Position numbers and translations under genes: made by a program
Part shown: piece by piece, positions 1 through 28,700 of the stretch
How the letters are laid out: each line of letters starts with the position of its first letter
How positions within the stretch are numbered: position 1 is the stretch's first letter
Assembly: GCA_028583405.1 (NCBI GenBank)
Contig: CM053260.1
Span: forward strand, 11,058,660 to 11,122,659
From: Pogonophryne albipinna
Taxonomy: Eukaryota > Chordata > Actinopteri > Perciformes > Artedidraconidae
Direction: 5' to 3'
Length of the DNA stretch: 64,000 nt
Notes under the pieces: model-generated
Database searches by the model: none
Told to the model about the DNA's origin: nothing
Seen by the model: the letters and a program-made list of their open reading frames with translations, nothing else

Positions 1-517
1 GCACTTTGAATCATTTACATTTCTAATGTATCACGTGAAACTATGGGGGACATATCTTTGTCAGATCCATTCCGAAATACTCATATTTAGGCTACTTGAT
101 CGCTATGAGGAGAAAAATGTCGCTCATTCAGTAATGATACTTAGCCACTGTTGCCTGAGGACAGACACCGTGAAAACGGGCGTAAAAATCCCTATTGAAC
201 GCTATATTTACGAATGATTGATTCTACATCGAAAGCGTTGCCTATTCAATTTGACTTCGACCCAAATTAACGTTGAGTAATAGGGTGGTGCTGCTGCCAA
301 AAAGCAGAAACGGGTCTCCAAAGGGGGTTGGTGAATTGTGTTGACAAGGATATAGAAATAAATAATTAAGCACCCATTCACGTCTATCTGAACGCAGTCG
401 GCTGATCCTATAGCCTATGTACACTCCACACCGTACCGATGCACCGTACACTGCACAGTAGGCTCCCTGATTTCTCTCCACAGTTTGCCGGAGAACAGTC
501 CTAGCTATCGCGGCTAC

Positions 518-696
518 CTGTTAATCCCCGGCCCGGGTGCAGCAACACTTCCTCCGGCTGGCGCTCCATTGCTCGGCTTGATGAGCTGTCCAGAGTCCGG
601 TGGTACTGAAATGGAAGCCGGAGCCCCTGCTGCAGGCACGGCGGGGCCGGGCTGTCCCGCCTGTCCCTCCCCTTCCATACTGGCCTCGTTCCCCAT
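518..696 (-). CDS. bsn: First coding exon of a bassoon/piccolo-family presynaptic scaffold, partial gene
   Basis: The reverse strand opens with ATG at 696-694 and encodes MGNEASMEGEG followed by a Gly/Pro/Ala-rich stretch ending in PGPGIN. An in-frame GT donor (GTAGCC) follows at 517-516. MGNE(A/V)S(L/M)EG is the N-terminus shared by the active-zone scaffolds bassoon and piccolo; Gly2 is a potential myristoylation site. Bassoon is preferred because its human gene lies in 3p21 with the other genes of this window, while piccolo is on chromosome 7. The rest of the gene would lie beyond the left edge. Upstream is GC-rich with many CpGs, fitting a first exon. The bsn/pclo choice rests on synteny and is inference. 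Confidence 0.6.
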
Positions 697-990
697 CGCC
701 TCGGGATAGGTCTCGACGGAGAGAAACGATGTTGTAGACGGTTCTACAGCTGTGGTGGAAACTCAGATGAAACTCAGCGCTGCTCCCCTTCCGCCATCAT
801 CACCTACAATTCAGCATCCCGCACGGAGCACGCGCACTGACGGAGAGAGCGAGGGAGCGCGCTGACGCAATGGGTGGGAACTTGAGAGGCTTGTACGTGC
901 GCGTTCACGACGCTCAGTTATCTCAAGTCACCACGCAAATACATCTGAGCCGCTCTATGGCACATGACTGGAGAGAGACCACTGGGACCT
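697..990 (-). promoter_or_regulatory. CpG-rich upstream region of the bsn-like first exon
   Basis: This stretch is GC- and CpG-rich compared with the AT-rich sequence to its right, and contains runs such as GAGCACGCGCACTGACGG near 825. It directly precedes the bsn-type start on the reverse strand, so it probably holds the 5' UTR and promoter. No TATA box was recognised. Confidence 0.35.
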
Positions 991-2594
991 CCCCGATTTA
1001 ACCCGGGGCTTTCCCTCATATGGACCATTTGTTTTGTAACCTAAGCGACAGAAACATCATACATCGTTACTGCGTGTTTTGAAATGGGATAATCTTTTAT
1101 CTCGTTTGTATATATTTAGCATTTTCTGTAAAGAAAAAGGTCCACAGCGTAGCCTACATTATTTGCACACTACTGATCGTTTTTTTTTAATCGATAAATG
1201 TAATCGATAAGTCAACTGACAGACAATGAATAAACAATTATTTTGATAATCAATTACAAATAATCGTTTGTCATTTAAGCAAAAAGGCCAATAGCCTGAA
1301 CCATGGAAATGTAATAGGCCTATTGCTGGTTTTCTTAATCTTATACGATACCAAACTAAATACTACTTAAATGCAAAACATTATTCCAAAAACACTTAGA
1401 ATACTACAATAATATTACATCAAAATACACATGTACATTACAGCCATGGTGCCAAGACCTTTTTAGAAAAAGTCAATTTTATTGTGAAAGGCTCTTTACA
1501 GGTAATGATGGTCACTGAATGACTGCTCTCCCTAGTGTACACCAACTGTCACTACAATAAAACATTTTACTCAGGTTTAATAAAGCTATAGTCTAGCTAA
1601 CCTTCTAGATAAATGTAGTAATATCTTTGTACAGTGACATGTTTTACTATTAGGTGGAATCCTACAATACATTCACTCCAAATATACAATTATTTTCAAC
1701 CATTGTAGTCATATCACTTCAAAAAAAGAAATCTGGATTATAGCAAGATATTTTCGTTGACTTTATTGTAGTATGAACTCGCAAGCACAAAGAACAACTG
1801 ACCTCAGTTTACAGGTGAGCCAATTAACAGATACATATATACAAAAACACACAAGTGCACACATTCAACTTCTATTCACTCACTTTGAGTTCCCATTTCT
1901 GGTACAAAAATAACAATAGCTTCTTTTTCATTCACAGGACCTCTAGAGATGTTCATACACAGCTAGAAAGCCTCAGTTTAAAGGACATTCCGAAGAAAAG
2001 AATAAACCTTAATGCAACGTCTTCTTCAGTTTAAAAATTGTCCATGAAACAAGTGATAAAAAATATGCTTTTTATGTTGTATAGTAAATTACCAACAGTG
2101 GGGATATTATAACTGAAATGCTAGGGATGGATAACACATGGCCTTTTTCTTTCAAAAACATTCAGTACATTATTGGCACCATAAATAAATCTAGTATGGC
2201 ATAAAGTTTAGGAAATATCGTCTTATTTTTACCAAATTGTAGTTACATAAGTTGTGCGGATTTGAGGACTTTGGAGATCATCTTCCAATAACAATGGATA
2301 AAAAAGCATTCAGATTGGGAACATGCCTTTTATCATATTTACAAGTGTCAAAAGCAGTGGCACAAGAAGAAGAACATTTACATTGAGATTAAAATGGTAG
2401 TACATACAGTATATACATAAATTATAAAATAACTCTCCTCGGTAACATGGTCGATTTGATGAAGAAGATGAGGGTCTGGCTAAAATACAACACTAGACGG
2501 CCTTTATGAGAATTTCAGGAGTGCAACAATTTCATTTTCTCTGGGGTGATTGCTCACAGAGAAACTCTCTGATAGAAGTTATGATTGTTTGTAG
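991..2594 (-). other. bap1 3' UTR and intergenic sequence
   Basis: There is no coding exon here. The part next to 2594 must be bap1 3' UTR on the reverse strand. AATAAA signals on that strand lie at 1762-1767 and 1478-1483, so the transcript probably ends between about 1460 and 1750. Near 1185-1275 is an AT-rich stretch with repeated TAATCGATAA-like words that looks like an old dispersed repeat. Confidence 0.4.
1762..1767 (-). terminator. Candidate bap1 polyadenylation signal AATAAA
   Basis: The forward strand reads TTTATT, that is AATAAA in the bap1 direction, about 830 bases past the stop codon. A second copy lies at 1478-1483. Which is used cannot be decided from sequence. Confidence 0.35.
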
Positions 2595-17593
<14,999 letters not shown>

Positions 17594-19759
17594 CTTCCTC
17601 TTTGTGCACAGCAGACTATTATTCACGATGTTTTCCAGTCCATGTCCGAGAGAAGGGTAATAACAACCTTAAACGATAATCCGGTATCCATTCACGAGAC
17701 AACTGTGGAGCTCAAGATAAACACAATAGACAGAATTGGCCGCTTACAATCTACGTCATCAAGAAACGACGGGAGTCACACACAACACAGCCCCCCTGCA
17801 ACTTCCTGTAGTCAGAACAACAAAACTGATAACATCAGAACATTATTTTTAACAATGAATGGTGTACACAAATGTTAAAAGTAGGTTAAACGATGAGATA
17901 TGTTTTTAGTTATTCATCAAGTCACGACTTAGTGTCGGGGATTGGTGTCAGGCCATACATAATAACAAAGAAACACGCTGTTTTATTAGAAAATATTAAA
18001 AAAAATAAAAAAACATGAACCAACCAAGAGGTTTACAAAATCAGGTTATTTTGTAAAAAAAATGTTTTCAGATGTTCAGAATGTTTTGTGTTTTAAAGAT
18101 ACAATGTGTGCTGTTTTTTTAAATGTAATATAAGAAAGTATTCTATCAATGTAAAATGTGGCTAAAATAGTGAGACAGTTAGTCAATTATTTTTGCAATG
18201 ATGGATAATTTAGGAATGTTAAATATTAATAGCACACCGTGTTCTTCGTCGGGCTTTTTAACTCCCGGAACCTTAGTTGGAGCTACCTCTACGGGAACAG
18301 TATTGTTGGTTACACTGGAACAAATTGGAAATTAGCAACGTTTATCAGTTGATTTCATTTAATCTGTGGGAATAAATCGGTCTGTGGTTGTCTGCACAGC
18401 GAGGTTTCTGGAGGAGCGCAGCGCAGCCGCATGCACGGTAAATTCCTCAGCGGACCGATGTTTGTGTTCAGCTGGCGATTCCTACCTAGCCGACAGGGAA
18501 AGCCTTGATGTATTTCAGGCTAGCATTAGCACCGTTACCGTTATCCCTACACAATACGATTGTTATCTTTCTAAGACAGCCCACAAAACAGTCGTTTTTC
18601 CAAGGAAAGCTGTTTTTTTCCCCTGCCCAAGTTACAACCAGCCTCCCTGTTTTGCTGCCACTGTTATTGGTGAACAGTGAACTGTTCACCAATAACGTGT
18701 TTATTAGCGTTTGAATTAGCCTGTATTGTTATACAATTAGCTAGCATATTGTTGTGCTCACTGTGTCTGAGTATCATTAATATTTATATGCATTGGGTTA
18801 GTTAGCTCCTCACGCCAATCCACGATAGATGCTTGGAGTATATATGTCAATTCACAATCAACATGATACAATGGATATGCTGCAGAGGTAGCTTCGTGCT
18901 AGCTGCATTCATCCTCAGCTCAAAACCCTTTGGGTGAAATCTCTTCTATGGGTCACTTAAACATTGCACGTTATTCATAAGATCACATACGCAATTATTC
19001 CTGTACTGTGGATTCAGATGTCTGACATTCAGTGTTTGACATATGCTAATGTCAACATGCTATATGAGGACAGTATGAGCCTTATTAAAGTAGCCTTATT
19101 TTTAAATACCACACAAGGGATTTACTTTAATACCATGTGAACATTTTTATGATGTATTTTGCTGACGGATATTATGTCTCACCATGTCTATCCATCTATG
19201 ATATTTAGAGTCTCAATTCCTTATGACCCACTCCTAGAGGTAATAATATTTTTTTAACTATGTCTTTATGTATCTTGCTTAATTACAAGTTTAGATGGAA
19301 CACATTCTGTACATGCATATCATCCGCGTACATATTTATTTCATATGTACTATACTTTGTTTTACTCCATATATACAAATGTGTTATGTTTATTTTTGGC
19401 TTTGTTTTTATTTCATCATGAACTGGCAATAGTAACTGTGATATTTCACTCTGCCACATTTGTATGACTCTATGGTGCTTTCCTTCCCGTATACAACAAT
19501 AGGTAAGCTAGTGTTTACCATAAAGCATACATTGCATATCTGACCATTTCTAAATATGGGGACCTTTTTTGTAGTCTTGTTGCTAAAGAATTATTTTTAA
19601 TCCATTAGTGGATTGACTGAAATTAGCATTGGCAAATTGAATTGTTGATTGACAATGAAACTACATGAATCCTACGTTATGATGATATGGTTTTTTTCTT
19701 TTTCTTAGGGCACCTAATGAAGGTGTGCAAGTAATATTTTGAGAGCCTAGTAAGACACC
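17594..19759. promoter_or_regulatory. Divergent intergenic region between bap1 and rad54l2
   Basis: The two start codons face away from each other across 2.2 kb. A likely first noncoding exon of rad54l2 ends at 18437 (CATGCACG|GTAAAT) after a short GC-richer stretch. A second 5' UTR exon starts after the acceptor TTTTTCTTAG at 19708. bap1 transcription should start just above 17593. No TATA box was identified. The rest (18440-19700) looks like an ordinary AT-rich intron. Confidence 0.45.
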
Positions 19760-22700
19760 ATGTCTGAAGAGGCAGTTTCAGAAAGTGACCTGGAGCCCAG
19801 CCTTAACAGCGAATTGGAGTATTTGGACAACGAGGAAGAGGAGGACAATGAAGACCTGGAGGACGATGAGGATGACAATGATGGAGACGATGAAGATGAT
19901 GATGGTGTCGGTGAGTGACCATAAAACATTTTAAAATCGGCAATGCTAGTCTATCACACACATGACATTTAAAGTGTGTATATGTTGTCAAGATATTGTT
20001 GTCATAGAAAACCAATCCAACGAGCAGAGAGAAAACTTTTTGGATAAAACGATTTCACCCCTCTTTTCTGCCAAAGAAAAACCCTGTATAAACACACAAC
20101 CTAATGCATTCACACACAGGAAAGAAAATGCACTTGTGCTTGTTGTTAGTCTTTGAAGACATCAACTGAAATACTGTCTATTTTCTGTCTCTAGAACGGC
20201 CTGGGAGTGCACAGAGTAGGACGGAAGCCACTCAGGATGGCAGGGACTCCCCTTCAGCTACCTCCGGAGAGCCGTCCCCCGATCCTCCGTCCCAGCCCGC
20301 GTCCCCAACCTCCCCCAGACCCTCCTCCAGACCTGCCTCTAGGTCTCCGCCTCCGACAGGCCCAGAAAACCCAAGCAAGAGCAAGCCAGCTTCCAGCAAA
20401 ACAAAGAAACATAAATCCTCAAAATCATCCAAATCTTCCAAGTCCTCAAAAGGCTCCAAACTTTCCAAGCTATCGAAGCCCGTACACATGAGGAAGAATA
20501 TCAGGTACGTTGATCTGTTGGGGTTTTTCCCTCGGGTATATTACATTATGTAGCTATTTATACTGAAAATGTTCCTTATGCTAACAGAAAGATGCTGAAT
20601 GAGGATCAGTTGGAGGCTGGGACCAAGGCTGCCCAACAGGAGGAGATGGACCGGCGGAAACGTCTGGAGCAGCAGAGAAAGGACTTCCCTACAGCAGCTG
20701 TCCCAGAAGCTCAGCTAGGTGACTATCCCTCTTTAGTGAAGCTACACATTCTCAGATTTAAGTTTTGTGTTTTCTATCCTGAAGTTTCCTATTATCTTCT
20801 GATCTTTCCAATAGTGGACGCTGCTTCAATTTTAGACGAAGTATCTCACTTGGTCCCTGCTCTGCTCAGCAAGCAGGATGTGATCTGTCTGGACAGCAGT
20901 GGTGATGAGGATGACATAAAGGACCCCATGCTGCCTGCACTTGACATTAGAGATGGTAAAATATATGATACTTCTGTCAAACAATGATGTTTATTTTCTC
21001 AAAGTAAATCATGACAAAGAGAATTGAGCATGCTCTCACACAGTGTTCACATCTCCTTTGATGATGTAGATATAATCGAGCTTAGTTCTGGCGATGAAGA
21101 CGCCCTGCAGATAAGCAGCGAGTCGGCCGATGAGGATGCTGATGGCACCTCAGAGGAAAGCAGCGGGGCGCACATCAATGACGTTTTGAATCTGCCTGAT
21201 GCCCAGGGTCAAGTGCTGGTAAACATCAGTCACCCTGCAGAGGAGAAAGACATTTACCTCGCTCCACAGCTGGCCAAGGCGGTCAAACCTCACCAGGTAT
21301 GCCCACCATCTCGTCGTTTCTCAAACTCTCAAAGCAATAACGCCCAGTAAGGCAAGGCAAGGCAAGTTCATTTATATAGCACCTTTGAACACAAGGCAAT
21401 ACAAAGGGCTTTACAAAAATGAAAGACATTAAGAGCATTACAAAAATAGTGCAGCAGAAATATATTATAAAATGGCATTTAAAAGCAAAGATAATAAAAC
21501 ATGAATAACACAGGTACTTGAATAAAAGTTACAGTGCAGTGTGAGATATGAATACATCAATTAAAAGCAGCGGCAAAAAGAAAAGTCTTCAGCCTGGATT
21601 TAAAAGTAGTCAGAGTTGCAGCGGATCTGCAGGTTTCTGGGAGTTTGTTCCAGATATTTGGAGCATAATAACTGAACGCTGCTTTTCCATGTTTAGTTCT
21701 GACTCTGGGGACAGAAAGCTGACCAGTCCCTGAAGACCTGAGAGATCTGGATGGTTCATAATTTAGCAGGAGGTCAGAAATGTATTTTGGGCCTAAACCA
21801 TTCAAAGCTTTATAAACCAGCAGCAGTATTTTGAAATCTATTCTTTGACACACAGGAAGCCAGTGTAAAGACTTCAGAACAGGAGTGATGTGATCCACTT
21901 TCTTAGTGTTAGTGAGGACTCGAGCAGCAGCGTTCTGAATCAGCTGCAGCTTTCTGGATTAGGGGTTTCTAGTAACAGAAACCCCTAATCCAGACAGTTT
22001 TCTCTCAAACATTTGTCTTCTCCTTTTTAAGGTTGGGGGAATCCGGTTTCTCTATGACAACCTCATTGAGTCTCTGGAGCGGTATAAAACGAGCAGTGGC
22101 TTTGGCTGCATCCTCGCTCACAGCATGGGGTTGGGCAAGACACTGCAGGTCATTTCCTTCACTGACATCCTGCTGAAGAATACTGAGGCTCACACTGTGC
22201 TGTGCATTGTTCCTGTGAGTAATCAAAGTGTATAATGTCTTAAGATAAATACTGTTGATCACACATTCACATTTCCTGAACTCACTGTGTTATTATGATT
22301 TAAAAATAACCTCTATGCCATCTTTTTTTCCTTGGTAAAAGGTGAACACACTTCAGAACTGGCTGACAGAGTTTAACCTCTGGCTTCCACCACAAGAAGC
22401 TCTTTACCCGGACACTGACCCTGCAGTCATCACAGGCCGCACCTTCAGAGTTCACATTCTCAACGATGAGCACAAGTATGTAGCATGCAATGTTCTTTGT
22501 AAGGTTAAGCATTAATTGCCAAACAATGGAGATATTAATCACGCTAACTGTGTTACCTGCAGAACCACGATGGCCCGAGCCAAAGTTGTGGAGGACTGGT
22601 CTAGAGAGGGAGGGGTGTTGCTGATGGGTTATGAGATGTACCGCCTGCTATCTATGAAGAAGAGTTTTGTGACGGGTAAGAAGAGGAAATCAAAGAAGCC

Positions 22701-25700
22701 AGCAGGACCAATCATCATCGACCTGGATGAAGAAGATAGACAGCAGGAACTCATGAAAGGTCAGCAGAAATCATTGGACAAAGGGAAGCAGTAGCCCGAA
22801 CAAAGTTGTCTGTGTTTGCCATTAAAAACCCTGTCTTTTCAGGTATTGAAAGGGCCATAGCGCGGCCTGGCCCAGACGTGGTCATATGTGACGAGGGTCA
22901 TCGAATTAAAAACTACCATGCCAGCACATCACAGGCCCTGAAGAACATCCGCTCCCGGCGCAGAGTAGTCCTGACTGGTTACCCATTGCAGAACAACCTC
23001 ACTGAATACTGGTGCATGGTGGACTTTGTTAGGCCTGACTTTTTGGGAACACGTCAGGAGTTCAGCAACATGTTTGAGCGGCCCATTCTTAACGGGCAGT
23101 GCATGGACAGCACACCTCAAGATGTACGCTTGATGCGCTACCGCAGCCACGTGCTGCACAGCCTGCTGGAGGGTTTTGTCCAGAGGTAAGAAATTGAACC
23201 TTATTTATACAAAAGTATAGTGGCCTGTTTGATGCTCACCTGTTAATGTTCTATGTGGCGCTTTTCTTGGTTACAGACGAGGTCATGATGTGCTGCGAGA
23301 CCAGCTCCCCTCCAAGGAGGAGCATGTGATGTTGGTGCGGCTCTCTCCCATTCAGAGGGCGCTGTATAACGAGTTCATGAAACGCTTCCGAGAAGCAGGG
23401 AACAGTGGCTGGCTCGGCCTGAACCCCCTCAAAGCCTTCTGTGTGTGCTGCAAGGTGAGACTGTTATCCTTGCTGTTAGGTAGAAACCTCTGCTTGGAAG
23501 AGCCAGCCCAATGAGGGATAATGTTAAAAAAAAATCTTTACACTTAAAATGTTATACCTTGAATTGTCTTCTATATCCATAAATACACTAAATTGCCAAT
23601 CCAGTTCCTCGTGAACGCCATATCTCAGTGATTCCTTGAGGAAAAACCAATTGAACTCAAGGACGAACTGATTAGATTTTGGTTGTCAAAGGTCAAGGTC
23701 ACCGTGGCCTTACATTTTGCATAGGAATACATGAGAAAGTATAACATTTTAGACAGACATCGACATAAACTGTAACTTGCTTGCTTGTCATACAAACACG
23801 GTGCTAATGGTTCATCAAGTAAGCCTTCCTATTTTTCTTGGATTCCTCCAGATCTGGAATCACCCAGACGTCCTCTATGAAGCCCTGCAGAAGGAGAATC
23901 AGGCCAACGAGCAGGACCTGGACCTGGACGACATCACTTCGGCGAGTAACGCCCGCTGCAATGCATCCGGTGCTGGCCTCAAAACCAAAGTAGCCGACTC
24001 AAGCAACAGCAAAGTCAACAACACCCTGCCACTAGTCAATCACTCTCAGGAAAGAGCCAACCAAGTCATCACATATGAATGGGTATGTCATGGCAGACCA
24101 TGTAAAGATTAGCTAAATGATTACTGCGGCTAAAAGATTCCTCTTGTTTTGACATCTCTGTTTGAAAGCTCAAGCACATAGAAAACTGTTGCTTTTCGTT
24201 GCAGACTGGTCCTGATATGTCTGCAGTGTTGTATTCTTTGTTGGCTTTGCAGGGTTTCATCCCTCCAACCCTGAAATCTCTTTTAATTTAACAGCCTTTT
24301 CCCCCCATATTGTATGTGTCAGGCAAAGGGCATAATGTCAAACTACTGCACAGGACTTCTGGAGAATTCTGCCAAGATGACGCTGCTCTTCCATTTGATT
24401 GAGGAGAGCGTACAAAAGAGAGACAAGATCTTAGTCTTCAGGTAAGACCAGCGTACATAGCGTTACACACAAATCCAGCAGTAAGCAGCTTAGAGGAGAG
24501 GTTGACTGTCTTTTCATTTCAGCTCCTTAATCAGACTTATTTGTAACTTTCAGAGCTTTATGCTAACTGTAAGAAATACATTTTTGAATCCTCCTACGTC
24601 TTATACGATTTTCTGTTATTTTTCTTGTAACAAAAATGTCACAGTTAAACCAAATTGTTAAACGAAAAGTTGTTTTGTAGCCATATGTGCATGCAGCAAT
24701 TCTGTGTCATTAAAAACATCTGACTGACGGATTAATTGTTATTTCATGACTTTAACTTATTTCATAATGCAGTGCCCTTTATTTTCTTACCACCTATGTG
24801 TTTTTGCTTTGTACTCTAGTCAAAGTTTGTCCACCCTGACGGTCATTGAGGAGTTCTTAGCAAAGAGACCCATGCCAGCAGGCGTCACCCCCCCTGACAC
24901 CCAGAGGCAAACCTGGGTTCGCAACCTCAATTACTACAGTGAGTCATCCAATCCCTGCCCTCTCTCCTCTCTCTCTTCCAAACCAGCGACACTGCAGGAG
25001 TGTGGTCATCTCCACTGAAGATTCAAATGCGTCGTATTAATTTAGTGACACTGGCTGCAATTCCTCAAATTCACCCATTTCACCGTTTTTCTAGGCATAC
25101 TGTGCTCTGGAAACAAGTTTAGGATTAATATGTTTGCAATTTTACATAACTGTTTGGAATTTGTCTTTTTTTGTATGTACTTGAATTCCCAAGGGATAGT
25201 GGTAAATTCCCTTTTTTATATTTTTGTTCTACTATTTTGCCAAGCTGAATCAGTACCTCTCTAATAGGAATACAATATAAAAGATGATTCAAAGTCTCCC
25301 AGCCTTATGTTAAGTTTTTAATGTAAAGAATCCCATGATACACTGCAAGTGAAAGTGTGCTTTAGTGCTGAGAGATGATGTGTGTCTGTCTACAGGACTG
25401 GATGGGAGTACATCTGCCTCAGAAAGAGAGCGCCTTATAAATCAATTCAATGACCCAGAGAACACCGCAGCATGGGTCTTCCTACTTTCTACAAGGTATA
25501 TGTCCCTGCTTTCTATTTTCTAAAGATTTGTACCTTTCCTTTGTGCACTGGCAGAAATGGTCAACCAATAATTTGGTGTGTTCCTTGCAGGGCGGGATGC
25601 TTGGGGGTAAATCTGATCGGGGCCAACCGTGTCGTTGTGTTTGATGCCTCCTGGAACCCGTGTCACGATGCTCAGGCGGTGTGTCGGGTGTACCGCTACG

Positions 25701-28700
25701 GTCAGAGGAAACCTTGCTTCATTTACCGCCTCGTCTGTGATTTCACCTTGGAGAAAAAGATCTATGACAGACAAGTCTCCAAACAGGGCATGTCCGGTAA
25801 GAGAACTTTACATATGTGATTCATTTGTTTGTTAGAAATTGGGTTTAATTATCATTTTCACAAATGCACAGGGTCGGGCTCATGCGGAAGGGGAATAAAA
25901 TAGTAAGCTGAAAACACAGAACAACTATAAATGCCAGCTATAACATGTTAGAGTGCAGTCAATAAGATGTACATTGTTCAAATGGACATAGGAAAGCTTC
26001 ACTTTTACCTATTGGTATTTTATTTGAAGGCTTCTTTTCACTAGTAACTATTAAACAAATATTGAAATTTATTATGTTATTGTTCCTTATGCAAGCACTA
26101 TTAAGACATACTCAAGCAGATCTGATGTGTGCCGTATTTAACATCTACATAAATATGATCAAGTCTTAAGAAGCTGTTTTTCTGCGTTTGTTTAAAGACC
26201 GTGTGGTTGACGACCTGAACCCAGTGCTGAACTTCACCCGTAAAGAAGTGGAGTCGCTGCTGCATTTTGTGGAAGAAGAACCTGATCAAAGCCCTCATCA
26301 CATGGGGGATGAGTTTGAAGCTGTGATGCAAAACGCTTGTCAGCTTTACCCACACCTCATTTCCAAGGTACAGCTGCATGATGGTCTTACCTTTGAGTCC
26401 AAACTCTGCAAGAAAGGCCGTTTTTTAGGTTTGGTGGTTAAATTAAGGTATGAGATAACTGAGCTCAAACTCACTCAAGTATTGTCCTTGCGTGGGACTT
26501 TTTTGTATATGTTGACTTTATGCCCAGTGGTCTTGGGCTGCGCAGTACATCAACATTTTATGTTGAATCAGATCTGACAGATGATCGGTAATTGAATTTC
26601 CCTATTTCCATGTATCTCCTTAGCAACCTTTTCATCACGAATCTCTGCTGGTGGACCGGAAAGAGTCGAAACTGACCAAAGCAGAGAAGAGAGCCGCCAA
26701 GAAGAGCTATGAGGATGAGAAACGAGCGTCGGTGCCCTACTCTCGCCCCTCATACGCCCCTTATTACCCAACGAGTGATCAGACACTCACAAACATACCG
26801 GCATTTAACCAACGCGGCTGGTGAGTTTTGGATAATTGTTCATTTACATTTTCCTCCACCAAAATATATGAGCAGTTCCATCCACCTCAAATCTGAAAAT
26901 GAGTGTCTGCCATCCTTACTGGCAAAAACACGACCAAAAATAAAACCGACATTACATTTATATGTTTGAGGTTGTAACTCTTTGTGACTTCATCGTCTTT
27001 CTCTAATGAATTTCCATTAGACGGGACACAATTGTTTGTGAGCATCTCATGAATTCAGCCCTCATATTTTCAGGCGTGCCATGGTGCGGCCGGATGACAA
27101 GCCTGTGGCAAGTGTTAGACCCATCCAGTCAACCCCAATTCCCATGATGCCCCGCCAGGCTGGCATGGGCATGTCTGGCTCCAGCTCTGTGGGCAGCCTG
27201 CCTGTCAACTTCTTGCAGAAAGCTGGAGTTTATGTGCAGAGGATTACCACCACAACTGGTATGTATAATCTCAGTTAATGATTAAATCGTACAACAACTC
27301 CCAAATGTTACACCCTTTTAGTATTTAAAGATTAAAAAACATTAATTATGTTTTGTGACTATAGACTTTGTGACTAATGTAGGCCATTTTGTCCAAATCT
27401 ACAGATATTGTAATCCCAGGATCCAACAGCACAACAGACGTTCAAGCTAGAATTTCTGCAGGAGAGAGCATCCATGTGATCAGAGGATCAAAAGGTAGTT
27501 GCAACAAAGAATAAATGTTCTCCTTTATACAAAATATTTTGAGTGATTTACTCCATCTCTTGATATTTTCTAAAACACAGGTACCTACATTAGGACAAAT
27601 GATGGAAGGATTTTTGCTATTCGATCTGGAAAAATCACTAGGCAAGCTGTTGGGGGCTCTGCTGCCTCAAGAGGTACAAACACATATTTATTATTCTTGG
27701 TTCTCACACAATGTTAATTTGGCAACCAGAGTTGTATACTGTCTTCTGTGGCTCTATACATGGCTTTATACAAATCAATTAAAAGGTAGCTGCCTATTTG
27801 TTCTTGTTACTATCAGCAGATGGATGTGTTAGTAGTTGAGCTTTTAAATTATGCTAAAAAAAAGTCACTTTCCATCATTTTTTGCTTTAACCCCACAAAC
27901 AGACCATGCAAACGGAGCAAATGTTTAAATCCTAAGTATGACAAATAAGACATTTTAGAGGAAAATAAATAAAAGGAATCACAGTTTATACTTGTTCCCA
28001 TGATTTGGCTATTAGTTTCTATTAACTGTGCAAATAAATATATAATTGGGCTACACCATCGTATTTCCACGACCCTGTAGGACACTGTACATCTATCCTG
28101 ACATTTCATGGCTGCATTGCTCTCCCCCCCCCCCCCCCCCCCCCCCCCCCCCACAGACATCCAGGGCTCCCATATCCATGCGCTCAGTAACGGCTGTTTG
28201 TCGCCTGCGGATCATCAGCAGGGCTCCCCCAGCGAGGATGGGCGGCCGTCCTCTCCCTTGAGCTCGGAGATCCTCAGAGAGCTCAGCCGCTACACTTCAT
28301 CCACAGGAGATGCCAACGCCGGCAGTGGGAATGAGTTGCCGTCAGAAATGTTGGCATTACCAGCGGGTGATGAAGGAAGTTCGCAATACAACCAGAGCGG
28401 TGATCTGAGCAGGCAACTTGGTGAGGACCTCTTGAGCTCCGCTTTAGAGATGCGTGGCAGCAAGCGCAGAAGCACTGAGAGCCAGGGCAACACACCGATA
28501 GGAGGCAAACGCTCTTCTTCTGCTGCATCACGTTACCCCGGACTGTCCATGGGCTCCAGTGGGCTCAGTTTCCCCCCCGGTGGTCTGAACTCCTCCTCCC
28601 TGCTGGGGAACATGGGTCACATGAGTCACCCTCTTCTAATGGGTGGTAGTGGAGGGTCTTCATTCCTTCAGGCTCCAGGACAAACCCTGGCTGACCTACA

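Noticed and set aside
19747..20015. Ser- and His-rich reverse frames
   Set aside because: They are antisense shadows of the acidic Asp/Glu repeats in rad54l2 exon 1.
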